Assembly (NCBI GenBank): GCA_040235415.1
Contig: JBECKR010000016.1
Location: 1-28,112 of the forward strand
DNA: 28,112 nt
DNA from: JBECKR01 sp040235415
Lineage (GTDB): Bacteria; Acidobacteriota; Polarisedimenticolia; Polarisedimenticolales; Polarisedimenticolaceae
Direction of reading: 5' to 3'
Both the position numbers and the translations under genes were made by a program. Numbering within the stretch: the first letter of the stretch is position 1; each line of letters opens with the position of its first letter. Below, in pieces: positions 8,932 to 17,591 of the stretch. The notes beneath the pieces were generated by a model, which searched no databases, had not been told where the DNA came from, and saw only the letters and a program-made list of their open reading frames with translations.

Positions 8932-9987
8932 ATGAGCACCGACGGCAACGACCGCCGACCGAAGCTGACCTATCGCGAGACCGGGGTCGACATCGACGCC
9001 CAGGACGACGCGCTGTCCCGGATCAAGAAGACGCTCCGCGCCACCCGCACGCCGGGCGTGCTCGCCGATCTCGGCGCGTTCGGGGGGCTGTTCCGGCCCG
9101 ACCTCGAGGGGCTCGAGGAACCGGTGCTGGTCGCCTCTTGCGACGGCGTGGGAACGAAGCTCAAGGTCGCGTTCGACAGCGGCATCCACGACACCGTCGG
9201 GCGCGACCTCGTGAACCACTGCGTCAACGACATCCTCGTGCAGGGCGCGAAGCCGCTGTTCTTCCTGGACTACGTCGCCTGCGGCAAGCTCGACCCCGGA
9301 GTCCTGGCGTCGGTCGTGGAAGGCATCGCCGCGGGCTGCCGCGAGGCCGGCTGCGCGCTCCTCGGCGGCGAGACGGCCGAGATGCCCGGGTTCTACGGGC
9401 CGGGGGAGTACGACGTCGCCGGATTCATCGTCGGAATCGTCGATCGCGGGGAGATCCTCGACGGGTCGTCCATCCGTCCCGGGGACGTGCTCCTCGGCCT
9501 GCCCTCGGCCGGACTCCACACCAACGGCTACTCTCTCGCCCGCCGCGTGTTCTTCGACGTCGCCGGGCTCCGCGTCGGCGACCGCGTCGAGACGCTCGGA
9601 GGCACCGTCTCGGAGGTGCTGCTCGCGGAGCACCGCTCGTACCTCCGGGCGCTCGAGACGCCGATCCGGCGTCGCGCGATCCGCGGTCTCGCCCACGTCA
9701 CCGGCGGAGGATTGACGGACAACGTCCCGCGCGTCCTGCCCGAAGGCACCGCGGTCGAGATCCACCGGGGCTCCTGGCCGGTCCCGCCGCTGTTCGGGTT
9801 CCTCCGGGAGCGCGGCAACGTGGACGACGACGAGATGTTCCGGGCGTTCAACATGGGAATCGGCATGGTCGCGATCGTGCGCGAGGAGGACGCGGCCGGG
9901 GTCGAGGCGGATCTCGACGCTGCCGGCGAGGGCCACTGGCGCATCGGGCGCGTCGTCGCCGGAGACGGGAAGGTGCGCTATGTCTGA
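8932..9987 (+). CDS. purM: Phosphoribosylformylglycinamidine cyclo-ligase (AIR synthetase)
   Basis: This 351-residue ATP-dependent enzyme closes the imidazole ring, turning FGAM into AIR. The N-terminus has YRETGVDIDAQDDAL. Next come the FGAM/ATP-binding regions DGVGTKLKVAF and NHCVNDILVQGAKPLFFLDY, then GGETAEMPGFY and SAGLHTNGYSLAR, and a C-terminal HVTGGGLTDNVPRVLP. ATG 8932 has GAGGAG just upstream at 8922-8927; the frame is open further 5' but runs into purF and a region without family similarity. The 3' end overlaps purN by eight bases, so the two are translationally coupled. Confidence 0.97.
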   Translation: MSTDGNDRRPKLTYRETGVDIDAQDDALSRIKKTLRATRTPGVLADLGAFGGLFRPDLEGLEEPVLVASCDGVGTKLKVAFDSGIHDTVGRDLVNHCVNDILVQGAKPLFFLDYVACGKLDPGVLASVVEGIAAGCREAGCALLGGETAEMPGFYGPGEYDVAGFIVGIVDRGEILDGSSIRPGDVLLGLPSAGLHTNGYSLARRVFFDVAGLRVGDRVETLGGTVSEVLLAEHRSYLRALETPIRRRAIRGLAHVTGGGLTDNVPRVLPEGTAVEIHRGSWPVPPLFGFLRERGNVDDDEMFRAFNMGIGMVAIVREEDAAGVEADLDAAGEGHWRIGRVVAGDGKVRYV

Positions 9988-10597
9988 GGTCCGGGGCAGG
10001 GTGGGGCTGCTGATCTCGGGACGCGGCAGCAACATGGTCTCGCTCGTCGCCGCGATGCGCGCCGGCCGCGTGCCAGCGGAGCCGGCGGTCGTGGTCTCGA
10101 ACGTCCCCGGGGCTCCCGGGCTCGACAGGGCCCGCGACCTCGGCGTGCCGACCGCGGTCGTCGACCACCGCGACGTCAAGCCGCGCGCGGAGCACGAGCG
10201 CAGGATCGTCGAGGTCCTGCGGGAGCACCGCGCCGACGTCGTGTGTCTCGCGGGCTACATGCGTCTGCTCACCGGACCGCTGCTCGAGGCGTATCGCGAG
10301 CGCATCTTGAACATCCACCCGTCGCTGCTGCCGGCGTTCCCCGGTCTCGACGCGCAGCGCCAGGCGCTCGAGTACGGGGCGCGGGTGTCCGGATGCACCG
10401 TGCATCTCGTGGACGAGCAGTGCGACCACGGCCCGATCCTGGTGCAGCGGGCGGTCGCCGTGCTCGACGACGACACCGAGGAGACCCTCGCGGAGCGGAT
10501 CCTCGAGCAGGAGCACGAGGCGTATCCCGAGGCCCTGCGACTCGTGCTCGGCGGCTTCGCGATCGAAGGGCGTCGGGTCCGGCTCGCGCGGTCCTGA
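9980..10597 (+). CDS. purN: Phosphoribosylglycinamide formyltransferase
   Basis: This 205-residue enzyme transfers a formyl group from 10-formyl-tetrahydrofolate to GAR, step three of purine synthesis. It begins with the phosphate loop VGLLISGRGSNM. It has the catalytic triad region NIHPSLLPAFPG (Asn111, His113) and Asp149 in QCDHGPIL. It overlaps purM by eight bases. Using formyl-folate links it to the folate genes further downstream in the window, although they lie in a separate operon. Confidence 0.96.
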   Translation: MSEVRGRVGLLISGRGSNMVSLVAAMRAGRVPAEPAVVVSNVPGAPGLDRARDLGVPTAVVDHRDVKPRAEHERRIVEVLREHRADVVCLAGYMRLLTGPLLEAYRERILNIHPSLLPAFPGLDAQRQALEYGARVSGCTVHLVDEQCDHGPILVQRAVAVLDDDTEETLAERILEQEHEAYPEALRLVLGGFAIEGRRVRLARS

Positions 10598-10630
10598 TCC
10601 GGTCCCTCCCGCCTCCCGGGAGCCCTCGGC

Positions 10631-11347
10631 ATGGACGACGACGTCCGGGACGCCGGCGAGTACGTCGCCGTCGCGGGCGCACGGGCGCTCGAGCGCCTTC
10701 GCGCGGCGCGCCCGCGCGAGAAGATGCTCGAGCGCGGCCCGCGCGCGCTCGCCCACGGGGAGCTCCTCGCGCTCGTGCTCGGCGGCGGCCACCGCGGTGG
10801 AACCGCGCTCGAGATCGCCTCGCGCCTGCTGCGCGTCCACGGTCTCGCCGGGCTCTCGGGGCTCGAGCCGCCGGCCGCCCGGACGATTCCCGGTCTCGGC
10901 CCGGCGTCCGCCGCGCGCCTGCTGGCGGCGTTCGAGCTGGGGCGGCGGGTGCACGCGTCCGCGGGCGAGGAGCGCCCGCGGATCTCGCGCCCGCGTGCGG
11001 CGTACGACCAGGTGCGGGAGCTCGGCCGGGCGAAGAAGGAGCACCTCGTCGGGCTGTACCTCGACGCCCAGAACGGACTGCTGCACCGCGAGACGATCTC
11101 GATCGGATCGCTCAACACCACTCGCACGCACCCGCGCGAGATCCTGTACCCCGCGGTGCAGCATCTCGCGCTGGGGTTCGTGCTGGCCCACAACCATCCC
11201 TCGGGATGCCTCGAGCCGTCCCCGGAGGACGTCGAGTTCACGCGCGCGGTGCAGCGCGCCGGCGAGCTCATGGGGATCGAGCTGTACGACCACCTCATCG
11301 TCGCGGGCCGGCGGTACGTCAGCCTGCGGGAGCGCGGCGTCCTCTGA
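10631..11347 (+). CDS. radC: RadC family JAB/MPN-domain protein
   Basis: This 238-residue protein has an N-terminal helix-hairpin-helix-like region (RTIPGLGPASAARLLAAFELGRR) and a C-terminal JAB1/MPN metalloprotease-like domain. The metal motif HNHPSG is followed by Asp200 (His187-x-His189-x10-Asp). GSLNTTRTHPREIL is a RadC hallmark. Despite the name, its role in DNA repair or recombination is unsettled in the literature. It sits 33 bases after purN and could be co-transcribed with it. The gene after it, tyrS, has its own -10 element. Confidence 0.93.
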   Translation: MDDDVRDAGEYVAVAGARALERLRAARPREKMLERGPRALAHGELLALVLGGGHRGGTALEIASRLLRVHGLAGLSGLEPPAARTIPGLGPASAARLLAAFELGRRVHASAGEERPRISRPRAAYDQVRELGRAKKEHLVGLYLDAQNGLLHRETISIGSLNTTRTHPREILYPAVQHLALGFVLAHNHPSGCLEPSPEDVEFTRAVQRAGELMGIELYDHLIVAGRRYVSLRERGVL

Positions 11348-11362
11348 GAGCGGGGCGCACGA

Positions 11363-11371
11363 TGCTAGAAT
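11363..11371 (+). promoter_or_regulatory. Extended -10 promoter before tyrS
   Basis: TGC-TAGAAT (extended -10, 5/6 match) lies about 26 bases upstream of tyrS ATG 11397. It resembles the element before the M16 peptidase gene at 3522-3530. The leader would be very short, leaving no room for a T-box or other attenuator. Confidence 0.6.
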
Positions 11372-11396
11372 CCCCGCTCCATCGCGCGAGGAGGCC

Positions 11397-12635
11397 ATGG
11401 CCGAGCATCCCCGGTTCCCGCCCGTCGACCAGCAGATGGAGCTCCTGCTGCGGGGCGCTGTCGACCGCGTCACGGAGAAGGAGCTCGAGGCGAAGCTCGC
11501 CGCGGCGCGCAAGACGGCGACGCCGCTGACGGTCAAGGTCGGATTCGACCCGACCGCGCCGGACATCCACCTCGGGCACACCGTGCTGCTCCGGAAGATG
11601 CACCACTTCCAGCAGTGCGGTCACCGCGTGATCTTCCTCATCGGCGACTTCACCGGGCTGATCGGGGACCCCACCGGCCGCTCGAAGACCCGCCCCCCGC
11701 TCACGCCCGAGGAGATCCAGGCGAACGCCGAGACCTACCGGCGGCAGTGCTTCAAGATCCTCGACCCCGAGCGCACCGAGATCCGGTTCAACAGCGAGTG
11801 GCTCGCGGAGCTCGGTTCGGTCGGCTGGATCCGGCTCGCGGCGAAGTACAACGTCGCCCGCATGCTCGAGCGCAAGGACTTCAAGCAGCGCTTCCAGTCG
11901 GGACAGACGATCGCGATCCACGAGTTCCTGTACCCCTTGGCCCAGGCGTACGACTCGGTCGCGCTGCGGGCGGACGTCGAGCTCGGCGGGACCGACCAGC
12001 TGTTCAACTTGAACGTCGGACGCGACATCATGCCGGACTTCGGCCTCGACCCGCAGGTCATCCTGACGACGCCGCTGCTCGAGGGGCTCGACGGCGTCGA
12101 GAAGATGTCGAAGTCGCTCGGCAACTACGTCGGCATCGACGAGGCGCCCCCGGAGATCTTCGGGAAGCTGATGTCGATCTCGGACGAGCTGATGTGGCGG
12201 TACTACGAGCTGTGCACCGACGTCTCGCTCGACGGCATCGCGGACATGCGCGCGCTCGTCGAGCGCGGCGAGCTGCACCCCAAGAAGGCCAAGGAAGGGC
12301 TCGCGATGCGGATCGTGGCCGACTTTCACGGCGAGGGCGCGGCCCGGGAGGCGCTCGAGGCGTTCCGGCGCGTGTTCGAGGAGCGCGGCGCCCCCGACGA
12401 CGTCCCCGAGGTCGACGTCGCGGCCGAGGGCGGCCGCGTGCGGCTCCCGAAGCTCTTGGTGGCGCTCGGCCTCGCGTCGTCGAACAGCGAGGGCGCCCGT
12501 CTCGTCCGCGGCGGCGGCGTCCAGATCGACGGCGCGCGGATCGACCCCGGCACGACGGAGATCGAGGCCCGTCCCGGGACGACGGCGCTCGTCAAGGTCG
12601 GCAAGCGGCGCTTCGCCCGCGCCCGGTTCCGCTAG
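11397..12635 (+). CDS. tyrS: Tyrosyl-tRNA synthetase (KMSKS/TyrZ-like subtype)
   Basis: This 412-residue class I synthetase charges tRNA-Tyr. The HIGH motif is HLGH (58-61), the tyrosine pocket includes LGGTDQLFNLNVGRDIM, and the second motif is KMSKS (236-240). It is therefore of the KMSKS subtype (TyrZ-like) and not the KFGKT subtype of E. coli TyrS. A C-terminal S4 RNA-binding domain is visible (LPKLLVALGLASSNSEGARL then GGVQIDG). ATG 11397 follows GAGGAGG at 11389-11394. The gene ends ten bases before the convergent stop of the M14 gene. Confidence 0.96.
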   Translation: MAEHPRFPPVDQQMELLLRGAVDRVTEKELEAKLAAARKTATPLTVKVGFDPTAPDIHLGHTVLLRKMHHFQQCGHRVIFLIGDFTGLIGDPTGRSKTRPPLTPEEIQANAETYRRQCFKILDPERTEIRFNSEWLAELGSVGWIRLAAKYNVARMLERKDFKQRFQSGQTIAIHEFLYPLAQAYDSVALRADVELGGTDQLFNLNVGRDIMPDFGLDPQVILTTPLLEGLDGVEKMSKSLGNYVGIDEAPPEIFGKLMSISDELMWRYYELCTDVSLDGIADMRALVERGELHPKKAKEGLAMRIVADFHGEGAAREALEAFRRVFEERGAPDDVPEVDVAAEGGRVRLPKLLVALGLASSNSEGARLVRGGGVQIDGARIDPGTTEIEARPGTTALVKVGKRRFARARFR

Positions 12636-12645
12636 GCCGCGACGC

Positions 12646-15627
12646 TCACCACGGCGCCGACCAGTCGGTTCCGAGACCGGGGCCGAGCAGGACGGCGTTC
12701 TCGAGCATCCTCGAGGTCTCGCGCATCCAGCCGCGGTACGCCGGGGAATCGGCGAACAGCACGACCTGGCCGCGGCCGACCGCCTCGCGCGTGACGTAGG
12801 CGGTCTCGGCGATGCGCGCCTCCGCCTCGGGCCACAGCAGGCCGCCGAGGTGGAGCCGTTCGAGCGCCGCGAACCGCGCGGGAACGTCGACCGGGGGCAC
12901 GGCGACGAGCGTGTCGTCCTCGCCGACCCAGGCGGTCGCGTGCTCCCCGAGTCCCCAGACGAGCCACTGCTCGGGGTCGAGATCGACCCGCAGGAGCGCG
13001 CCCTGCGGCATGAACCGCCGCAGGCGGGCGTCGGCGCCCTTCATCTCCTCCGGGGTCGGCTCCTTTCGCCCGGCGGGGAGGGTCGGCCGCAGCCAAGACG
13101 CGAGCGGGACCGGCGGGCCCGAGACCGGCGTCCCGAGATCGACTCCGGCGACGAACGGCGCCGCGCCCGCTCCGATGCGCGGGGCGACGTCGTAGGGCGA
13201 CGTCCGCGGCTCCGGCTTCGCCCGGTCCTTCTTCGCGGAGGGCGCGTTCCCGCCTTCGCCCTCCGGCTCGGGCGGGGGACGCAGCCCCGCGCCCCGCATC
13301 GGGCCCGCGGCCTCCGCCTCCTCCGCCGTGATCCCGAGCACGGCCGGAGGGAACGCGTCGAGCGCCTCCGCCCGCATCCGCGCCTTCGTCAGGCCGGTCG
13401 TCTCGGCGGCCAGGAACCGCGCCCCCGAGGCGATGCCGACCGCGGTCCCGCCGGCCTCGACCCAGCGCCGCAGCCGCTCGACGCCGTCGGGGCCGAGCGC
13501 GCGCGCGTACGCCTCGGGGCCGCCGAACGCCGCGGGAAGGACGAGGACGTTGTAGCGCGCGAGATCCGCGCCGCGCAGGCGAGCGACGTCGAGCCCGCTG
13601 AACCGCGTTGCGACGACGGCGTCGAGCAGATGCCAGATCGCGCCGTACGCGGAAGGGGAGACCGGCATCCCGGTCAGGACCCCGATCCGCGGCGCGACCA
13701 GGACGGGGAACTCCGCCCCGCCGAGGTCGGGGCCCTCGGCGGCGCGGGAGGTCCCGACGGCCACGGCGGTCAGGCCGTGGGCGCCCGCGGCGCGCCGGAC
13801 GCGCTCCACGACGTCTTCCGGGTTGCCCTCGAGCCGCACGACCATCGCCCCGCGGCCGAACTCGCGCGCGCCGATCCGGAACGGTTTCTTCGCGACCCGC
13901 ACCGTCACGCCGTCCGCGAGCATCGCGGCGAGCGCCGCGGCCGCGGCGTCGGGGTCGGCGTCGAGGACCAGGGCCACCGCGCCCGCGGCCGTCTCCGGCG
14001 AGGCGGGAGCGCCGCGCGGGGGCTCCGCCGCGGCCCACGACCCTCCCGGAGGCGACGACGTCCAGTACGCGTCGATCCCGGCGAGCAGCGGCAGCGACCA
14101 CGCGGTGGTGTCGTACAGCCGCGTGCCGCGGCCGCGCTCCAGGTACTCGCGCTCCTCCCGCAGAAAAGACGCCGGCATCGGGACGTGCGGGTCGAGCACG
14201 ACGCGGGCCAGGCTCCCCGCGGGCTGGTCGAGCGGAACCGCGAGGCTGCCGGGAGCGAGGTCGAGGCGGACCTCGGCGCCGCTCCGGAGGTCGTGCAGCC
14301 CGCCGAGCGAGACGGGTCCCGCGAGCCAGCGGACCTCGATCCCCTGCGACGCGAGCAGCGCCCCGAACGCGCGCAGCCGTGCCGGCCGCCTCGGATCGGC
14401 GGGGAACACGTAGGCCCGGAACGGGCCGTCGAGCGCGCGGCGGACCGCGGCGCGGCGCGCCCCGACCTGGTCGCGGAGCAGCGCCGCGCGATTCTCGCGG
14501 AGCGTCTCGAGGTTCGCCATCGAGCTCGCGGTCTGGTGCTCGATCGCCTGCGCGAAGGTCCGAAGCGTCCCGCCGCGCTTGCGCACGAGCGTGCCGCTGG
14601 TGCGCGACATCTCGTACAGGATTCCGACCCCGCCGTGGTACGACGCCCACGACGAGCCGTAGCCGGGGAAGAACTCCTCGTTCCACTCCCGCGTGAAGTA
14701 CGGGAAGCCGAGCGCGTCGAGCGCGCGCGCCTGGTCGGCCGAGAACCGGTTCCACCACTCGACGTGATGCGGCCCCAGGAACGGGTTGAACGGGGCGCGG
14801 GCCGGCGGGAAGAGATACGTGCTGTCCGCTTCCATCTCGTGGCTGTCGACCACGAGCTGCGGCAGCCAGCCGGCGATCGCGGCCGACCGCCCGCTCTCGG
14901 GCTGGACCCGCGTGAACCAGTCGCGGTTGAGGTCGAAGAGGTAATGGTTCCCGCGGCCCCACGGCCACACCGCGGTGTGCGAGAGGTCCTCGGAGTCGGG
15001 GTTGGCACCGGCGTGCGCGAACGCGGTCGTCATCGCGAGGTAGCGCTCGCGGCCGTCCGGGTTCTCGCAAGGGTCGACCAGGATCACGAGGTCGCTCCGG
15101 AGCGCCCGCGCGCGCTCGTCCGTTCCGGCGACGAGGCGGTAGGCGAGCGCGACCGCGGCGTCGACGCTCGAGAGCTCGTCGCCGTGGATGCCGTACGCCA
15201 TCCAGGCGACCGCCTTCGCGCCGTCGAGGGCGGCCCGGTCCGCCGCCTCGTCGCGACCGCGAGGATCGAGCGCGCGGAGGTGCGCCTCGCGGAACGCGTC
15301 GAGCCCGGCGATCGTCTCGGCGTCGGAGATCGCGAGCGCGACGAGCGGGCGCCCCTCGTGCGAGGTCGCGTACGGCACGATCGTCGCGAGCGGGGAGGCC
15401 TCGGCGAGCGCCCGGAGGTACGCCACGACCTCCGCCGGCCGCAGCGGCCGCCGCCCGAGCCCGACCCCGAGGACCCGATCGGGCGACGGCACGGCCGGAT
15501 CGAACCTCGCGTCCGGGAACAGGCGCTCCGGCGCGATCGCCTCGACGCCGCCGTTGAGCGCGGTCGAGACCGTGGAGGCAGAAAGGCAGAGAACGAGAAC
15601 GGAGGCGGCGACGGCGGTGCGGACCAT
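12646..15627 (-). CDS. Exported M14 zinc carboxypeptidase with long C-terminal region
   Basis: This 993-residue protein starts with a Sec signal peptide, with likely cleavage after STA near residue 23. The M14 catalytic domain follows: zinc ligands His148 and Glu151 in GIHGDELS, the NPDG motif (189-192), FDLNRDW, the third zinc ligand His263 in VVDSHEM, and the catalytic Glu339 in ILYEMSRT. After ~400 comes a long region with a class I glutamine-amidotransferase-like segment (~655-745: YNVLVLPAAFGG, RRWVEAGGTAVGIASGA) without a Cys nucleophile. A Pro/Glu/Lys-rich linker follows, then a final segment with LFADSPAYRGWMRETSRML. This architecture is known from large exported M14 peptidases of Bacteroidota and Acidobacteriota. 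It has its own -10 element and a GGAGGAG ribosome site. Confidence 0.93.
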   Translation of the reverse strand: MVRTAVAASVLVLCLSASTVSTALNGGVEAIAPERLFPDARFDPAVPSPDRVLGVGLGRRPLRPAEVVAYLRALAEASPLATIVPYATSHEGRPLVALAISDAETIAGLDAFREAHLRALDPRGRDEAADRAALDGAKAVAWMAYGIHGDELSSVDAAVALAYRLVAGTDERARALRSDLVILVDPCENPDGRERYLAMTTAFAHAGANPDSEDLSHTAVWPWGRGNHYLFDLNRDWFTRVQPESGRSAAIAGWLPQLVVDSHEMEADSTYLFPPARAPFNPFLGPHHVEWWNRFSADQARALDALGFPYFTREWNEEFFPGYGSSWASYHGGVGILYEMSRTSGTLVRKRGGTLRTFAQAIEHQTASSMANLETLRENRAALLRDQVGARRAAVRRALDGPFRAYVFPADPRRPARLRAFGALLASQGIEVRWLAGPVSLGGLHDLRSGAEVRLDLAPGSLAVPLDQPAGSLARVVLDPHVPMPASFLREEREYLERGRGTRLYDTTAWSLPLLAGIDAYWTSSPPGGSWAAAEPPRGAPASPETAAGAVALVLDADPDAAAAALAAMLADGVTVRVAKKPFRIGAREFGRGAMVVRLEGNPEDVVERVRRAAGAHGLTAVAVGTSRAAEGPDLGGAEFPVLVAPRIGVLTGMPVSPSAYGAIWHLLDAVVATRFSGLDVARLRGADLARYNVLVLPAAFGGPEAYARALGPDGVERLRRWVEAGGTAVGIASGARFLAAETTGLTKARMRAEALDAFPPAVLGITAEEAEAAGPMRGAGLRPPPEPEGEGGNAPSAKKDRAKPEPRTSPYDVAPRIGAGAAPFVAGVDLGTPVSGPPVPLASWLRPTLPAGRKEPTPEEMKGADARLRRFMPQGALLRVDLDPEQWLVWGLGEHATAWVGEDDTLVAVPPVDVPARFAALERLHLGGLLWPEAEARIAETAYVTREAVGRGQVVLFADSPAYRGWMRETSRMLENAVLLGPGLGTDWSAPW

Positions 15628-15651
15628 GGGCTCCTCCAGGACGAAGGCGCG

Positions 15652-15657
15652 ATTCTA
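15652..15657 (-). promoter_or_regulatory. -10 element (TAGAAT) before M14 gene
   Basis: On the minus strand TAGAAT stands 24 bases upstream of the M14 ATG (15627), in the 46-base gap after the preceding gene. No good -35 is visible; that region overlaps the 3' end of the upstream gene. It implies that the M14 gene can be transcribed on its own. Confidence 0.5.
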
Positions 15658-15673
15658 CCGCCGTCCGGTCGGA

Positions 15674-17560
15674 TCAGGGGCAGGCCTCGATCACCGCATC
15701 GTCCGCCGTGCCCCACGGCCCCAGCCGGCAATCCGCCGCCGGCCCGGCCTGCGAGCGCACCAGGTAGTAGTGCCCGTCCCGCAACGGCGGCACGCCCGCG
15801 TCCGTGAACCCCGGCGCCGCGAGATCCGGCTCGAAGCAGGCCGCCTGGCGCGCGTCGTGCTCGAACGCGAGGTCGCGCAAGGAGCCCCGCGCGACGTCGT
15901 AGGCGTCCGCCCCCGCGACGGCGCTCCAGGCGAAGTCGTCCTTGCCCGTCGCGACCAGCCCCGTGACGGCGTCGGGCGGCGGCCCGAGCGCCCCGCACGC
16001 CGCCGCGTCGAGGCAGTCCGCGAGACCGTTGCAGTCGTTGTCCACGCCGTCACCGCAGAACTCCGTGGCCAACGCGTTGACGTCGAAGCGGGTGTCGTCG
16101 CAGTCGTTGCCGGCGCACGAGGTGAACCCGTCGTGGTCCTCGTCGCGGCAGCGGCAGCCCATGCGGCTGAACGCCACCTGGATGCCCGGGACGGAAGAGT
16201 CCTGCCACGCGACGCCGTAGTCCTCGCCGTTCCACGCCGCGGCGTAGAACTCGGCGTCCTTGGCAGCGTCGGTCGTCAGCAGCGCGTCGGTGCCGAGGTG
16301 GGTCCCGTCGGCCGCGATTCGCGCGAGCCAGATGTCGCCTTCCGCCGTCAGTCGGTTCGTGTTGCCGAGATAGAACAGGCCGTACTCCTGGCCGGTCCAT
16401 ACGAGCGCGGGGAGACCCTTGTTCACTCCTCCGGTTTGGTCGGCACCGAACGTCACCTGCACGATGCCGGGGGGATCGACGATCTGGCCCGAGAGATCGA
16501 GTCGCGCGAATGCGATCTCGTGATACCCCCTGACGAAGTCCTCGGCCCAGGCGATCCCCCATTCTCCGTCGGCCCAGACGAGAGTCGGCTCGTCGGAGGG
16601 GTTGTCGCTGAACGTCAGCCGCTGCAAACCGGGATCGAGGGGCTGGAGGTCCTCGGTGAATCGCTGATCATAGATTTCGCTGTTGAACTGAGGCCCTTCG
16701 GGCGGCGCGTCCCGAACGACCAAGAGCAGATCTTGACCGTTCCACCTCAGGACATTGCCGCTCGGAGGCGTCCCCGTTACGATCGGCACCCCGCACGGGT
16801 CGAGGTTCTGGCCGTCGGGGGTGAATCTCGAGAAGTACAGGCCCTTTGGAGATTCAATCCCCTGACCCCACAGCACGATCAGATAGCGTCCCGTCCACGC
16901 CATGCTCTGGACTTCAGCCGGTCCCGAGGTGCACGAGACCTCGACGGGCTCTCCCAGGGAGTTCATCTGGGCATCGAGACGCTGAATGTACGCCGCGGGA
17001 TAGTGCGGCGTCGTGCAGTCTCCGATGTCGGCGTCGGAGAACCCGACGAAGAACTCCGATCCCGTCCACACGACTTCGGTTTGCCGGGACGCGCGCCCGA
17101 GGCTGTTCGGCGCCGCCACCCGCGTCGGGCCGTAGCGCAGCCTTCCGGCTTCGTCGATCCGCTCCACCTGGACCTCGCCGTCGCACTCGATGCCGTCTCC
17201 GGCCGGCTGATGCCACGTCACCGCGTAACCGTTCGCGATGCGCGTCATCGACGGCTGGCGCTGCGAGATGCCGTCTCCGGGGTCGACCCGGCGATCGCCG
17301 TAGCGGTGCTCCGGATCGGTACAAAGGCCGGGGCATCCCTCGTCGACCTGCCCGTCGCAGTCGTCGTCGTAGCCGTTGCAGGTCTCGAGCGCGCCCGGAA
17401 AGACGTGGCCGTCCCGGTCGTTGCAGTCCTGCACGGCGCCGCAGCGGTCGAGGTAGCCGTCGCCGTCGAGGTCTTGACATGGCGCTTGGGCCAGGGCGGC
17501 GCAGGAAGCAGCCAGCAGCACTCCCGAAGCCATCAGAAGTCGGTTCCATCGCAGGACCAT
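15674..17560 (-). CDS. Exported MopE-motif protein with seven-repeat propeller-like core
   Basis: This is a 628-residue secreted protein. Signal peptide ~1-26 (cleavage near AQA). A Cys/Asp-rich MopE-type putative metal-binding motif lies at ~29-80 (DLDGDGYLD, DCNDRDG, CNGYDDDCDGQVDEGC), and a second at ~469-516 (DEDHDGFTSC, NDCDD, CGDGVDNDCNG). Between them are seven repeats of ~55 residues, each with a W(T/N)G-x-x-(F/Y)-x-(V/L) core (near residues 110, 165, 222, 273, 329, 388, 443), followed by a Y/F-x-x-R-x-x-x-x-G turn. This pattern suggests a seven-bladed beta-propeller. The C-terminus is an FN3-like domain. I chose ATG 17560 because it gives the signal peptide and has GAGAGGAG upstream. 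It starts 31 bases after the FN3 protein stop, probably in one transcript. Biochemical function unknown. Confidence 0.75.
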   Translation of the reverse strand: MVLRWNRLLMASGVLLAASCAALAQAPCQDLDGDGYLDRCGAVQDCNDRDGHVFPGALETCNGYDDDCDGQVDEGCPGLCTDPEHRYGDRRVDPGDGISQRQPSMTRIANGYAVTWHQPAGDGIECDGEVQVERIDEAGRLRYGPTRVAAPNSLGRASRQTEVVWTGSEFFVGFSDADIGDCTTPHYPAAYIQRLDAQMNSLGEPVEVSCTSGPAEVQSMAWTGRYLIVLWGQGIESPKGLYFSRFTPDGQNLDPCGVPIVTGTPPSGNVLRWNGQDLLLVVRDAPPEGPQFNSEIYDQRFTEDLQPLDPGLQRLTFSDNPSDEPTLVWADGEWGIAWAEDFVRGYHEIAFARLDLSGQIVDPPGIVQVTFGADQTGGVNKGLPALVWTGQEYGLFYLGNTNRLTAEGDIWLARIAADGTHLGTDALLTTDAAKDAEFYAAAWNGEDYGVAWQDSSVPGIQVAFSRMGCRCRDEDHDGFTSCAGNDCDDTRFDVNALATEFCGDGVDNDCNGLADCLDAAACGALGPPPDAVTGLVATGKDDFAWSAVAGADAYDVARGSLRDLAFEHDARQAACFEPDLAAPGFTDAGVPPLRDGHYYLVRSQAGPAADCRLGPWGTADDAVIEACP

Positions 17561-17591
17561 CGCTGCGGTCTCCTCTCGAGAGCTCGTCAGC

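Noticed and set aside
12636..12645. A bidirectional terminator between tyrS and the M14 gene
   Set aside because: Only ten bases separate the convergent stops and no hairpin with a T-run is visible.
12850..15807. A 985-codon open frame on the plus strand opposite the M14 gene, and a second long one on the minus strand in another frame
   Set aside because: Both are Arg/Gly/Pro-rich shadows caused by high GC and codon bias; the M14 frame has signal peptide, zinc ligands and catalytic Glu in order.
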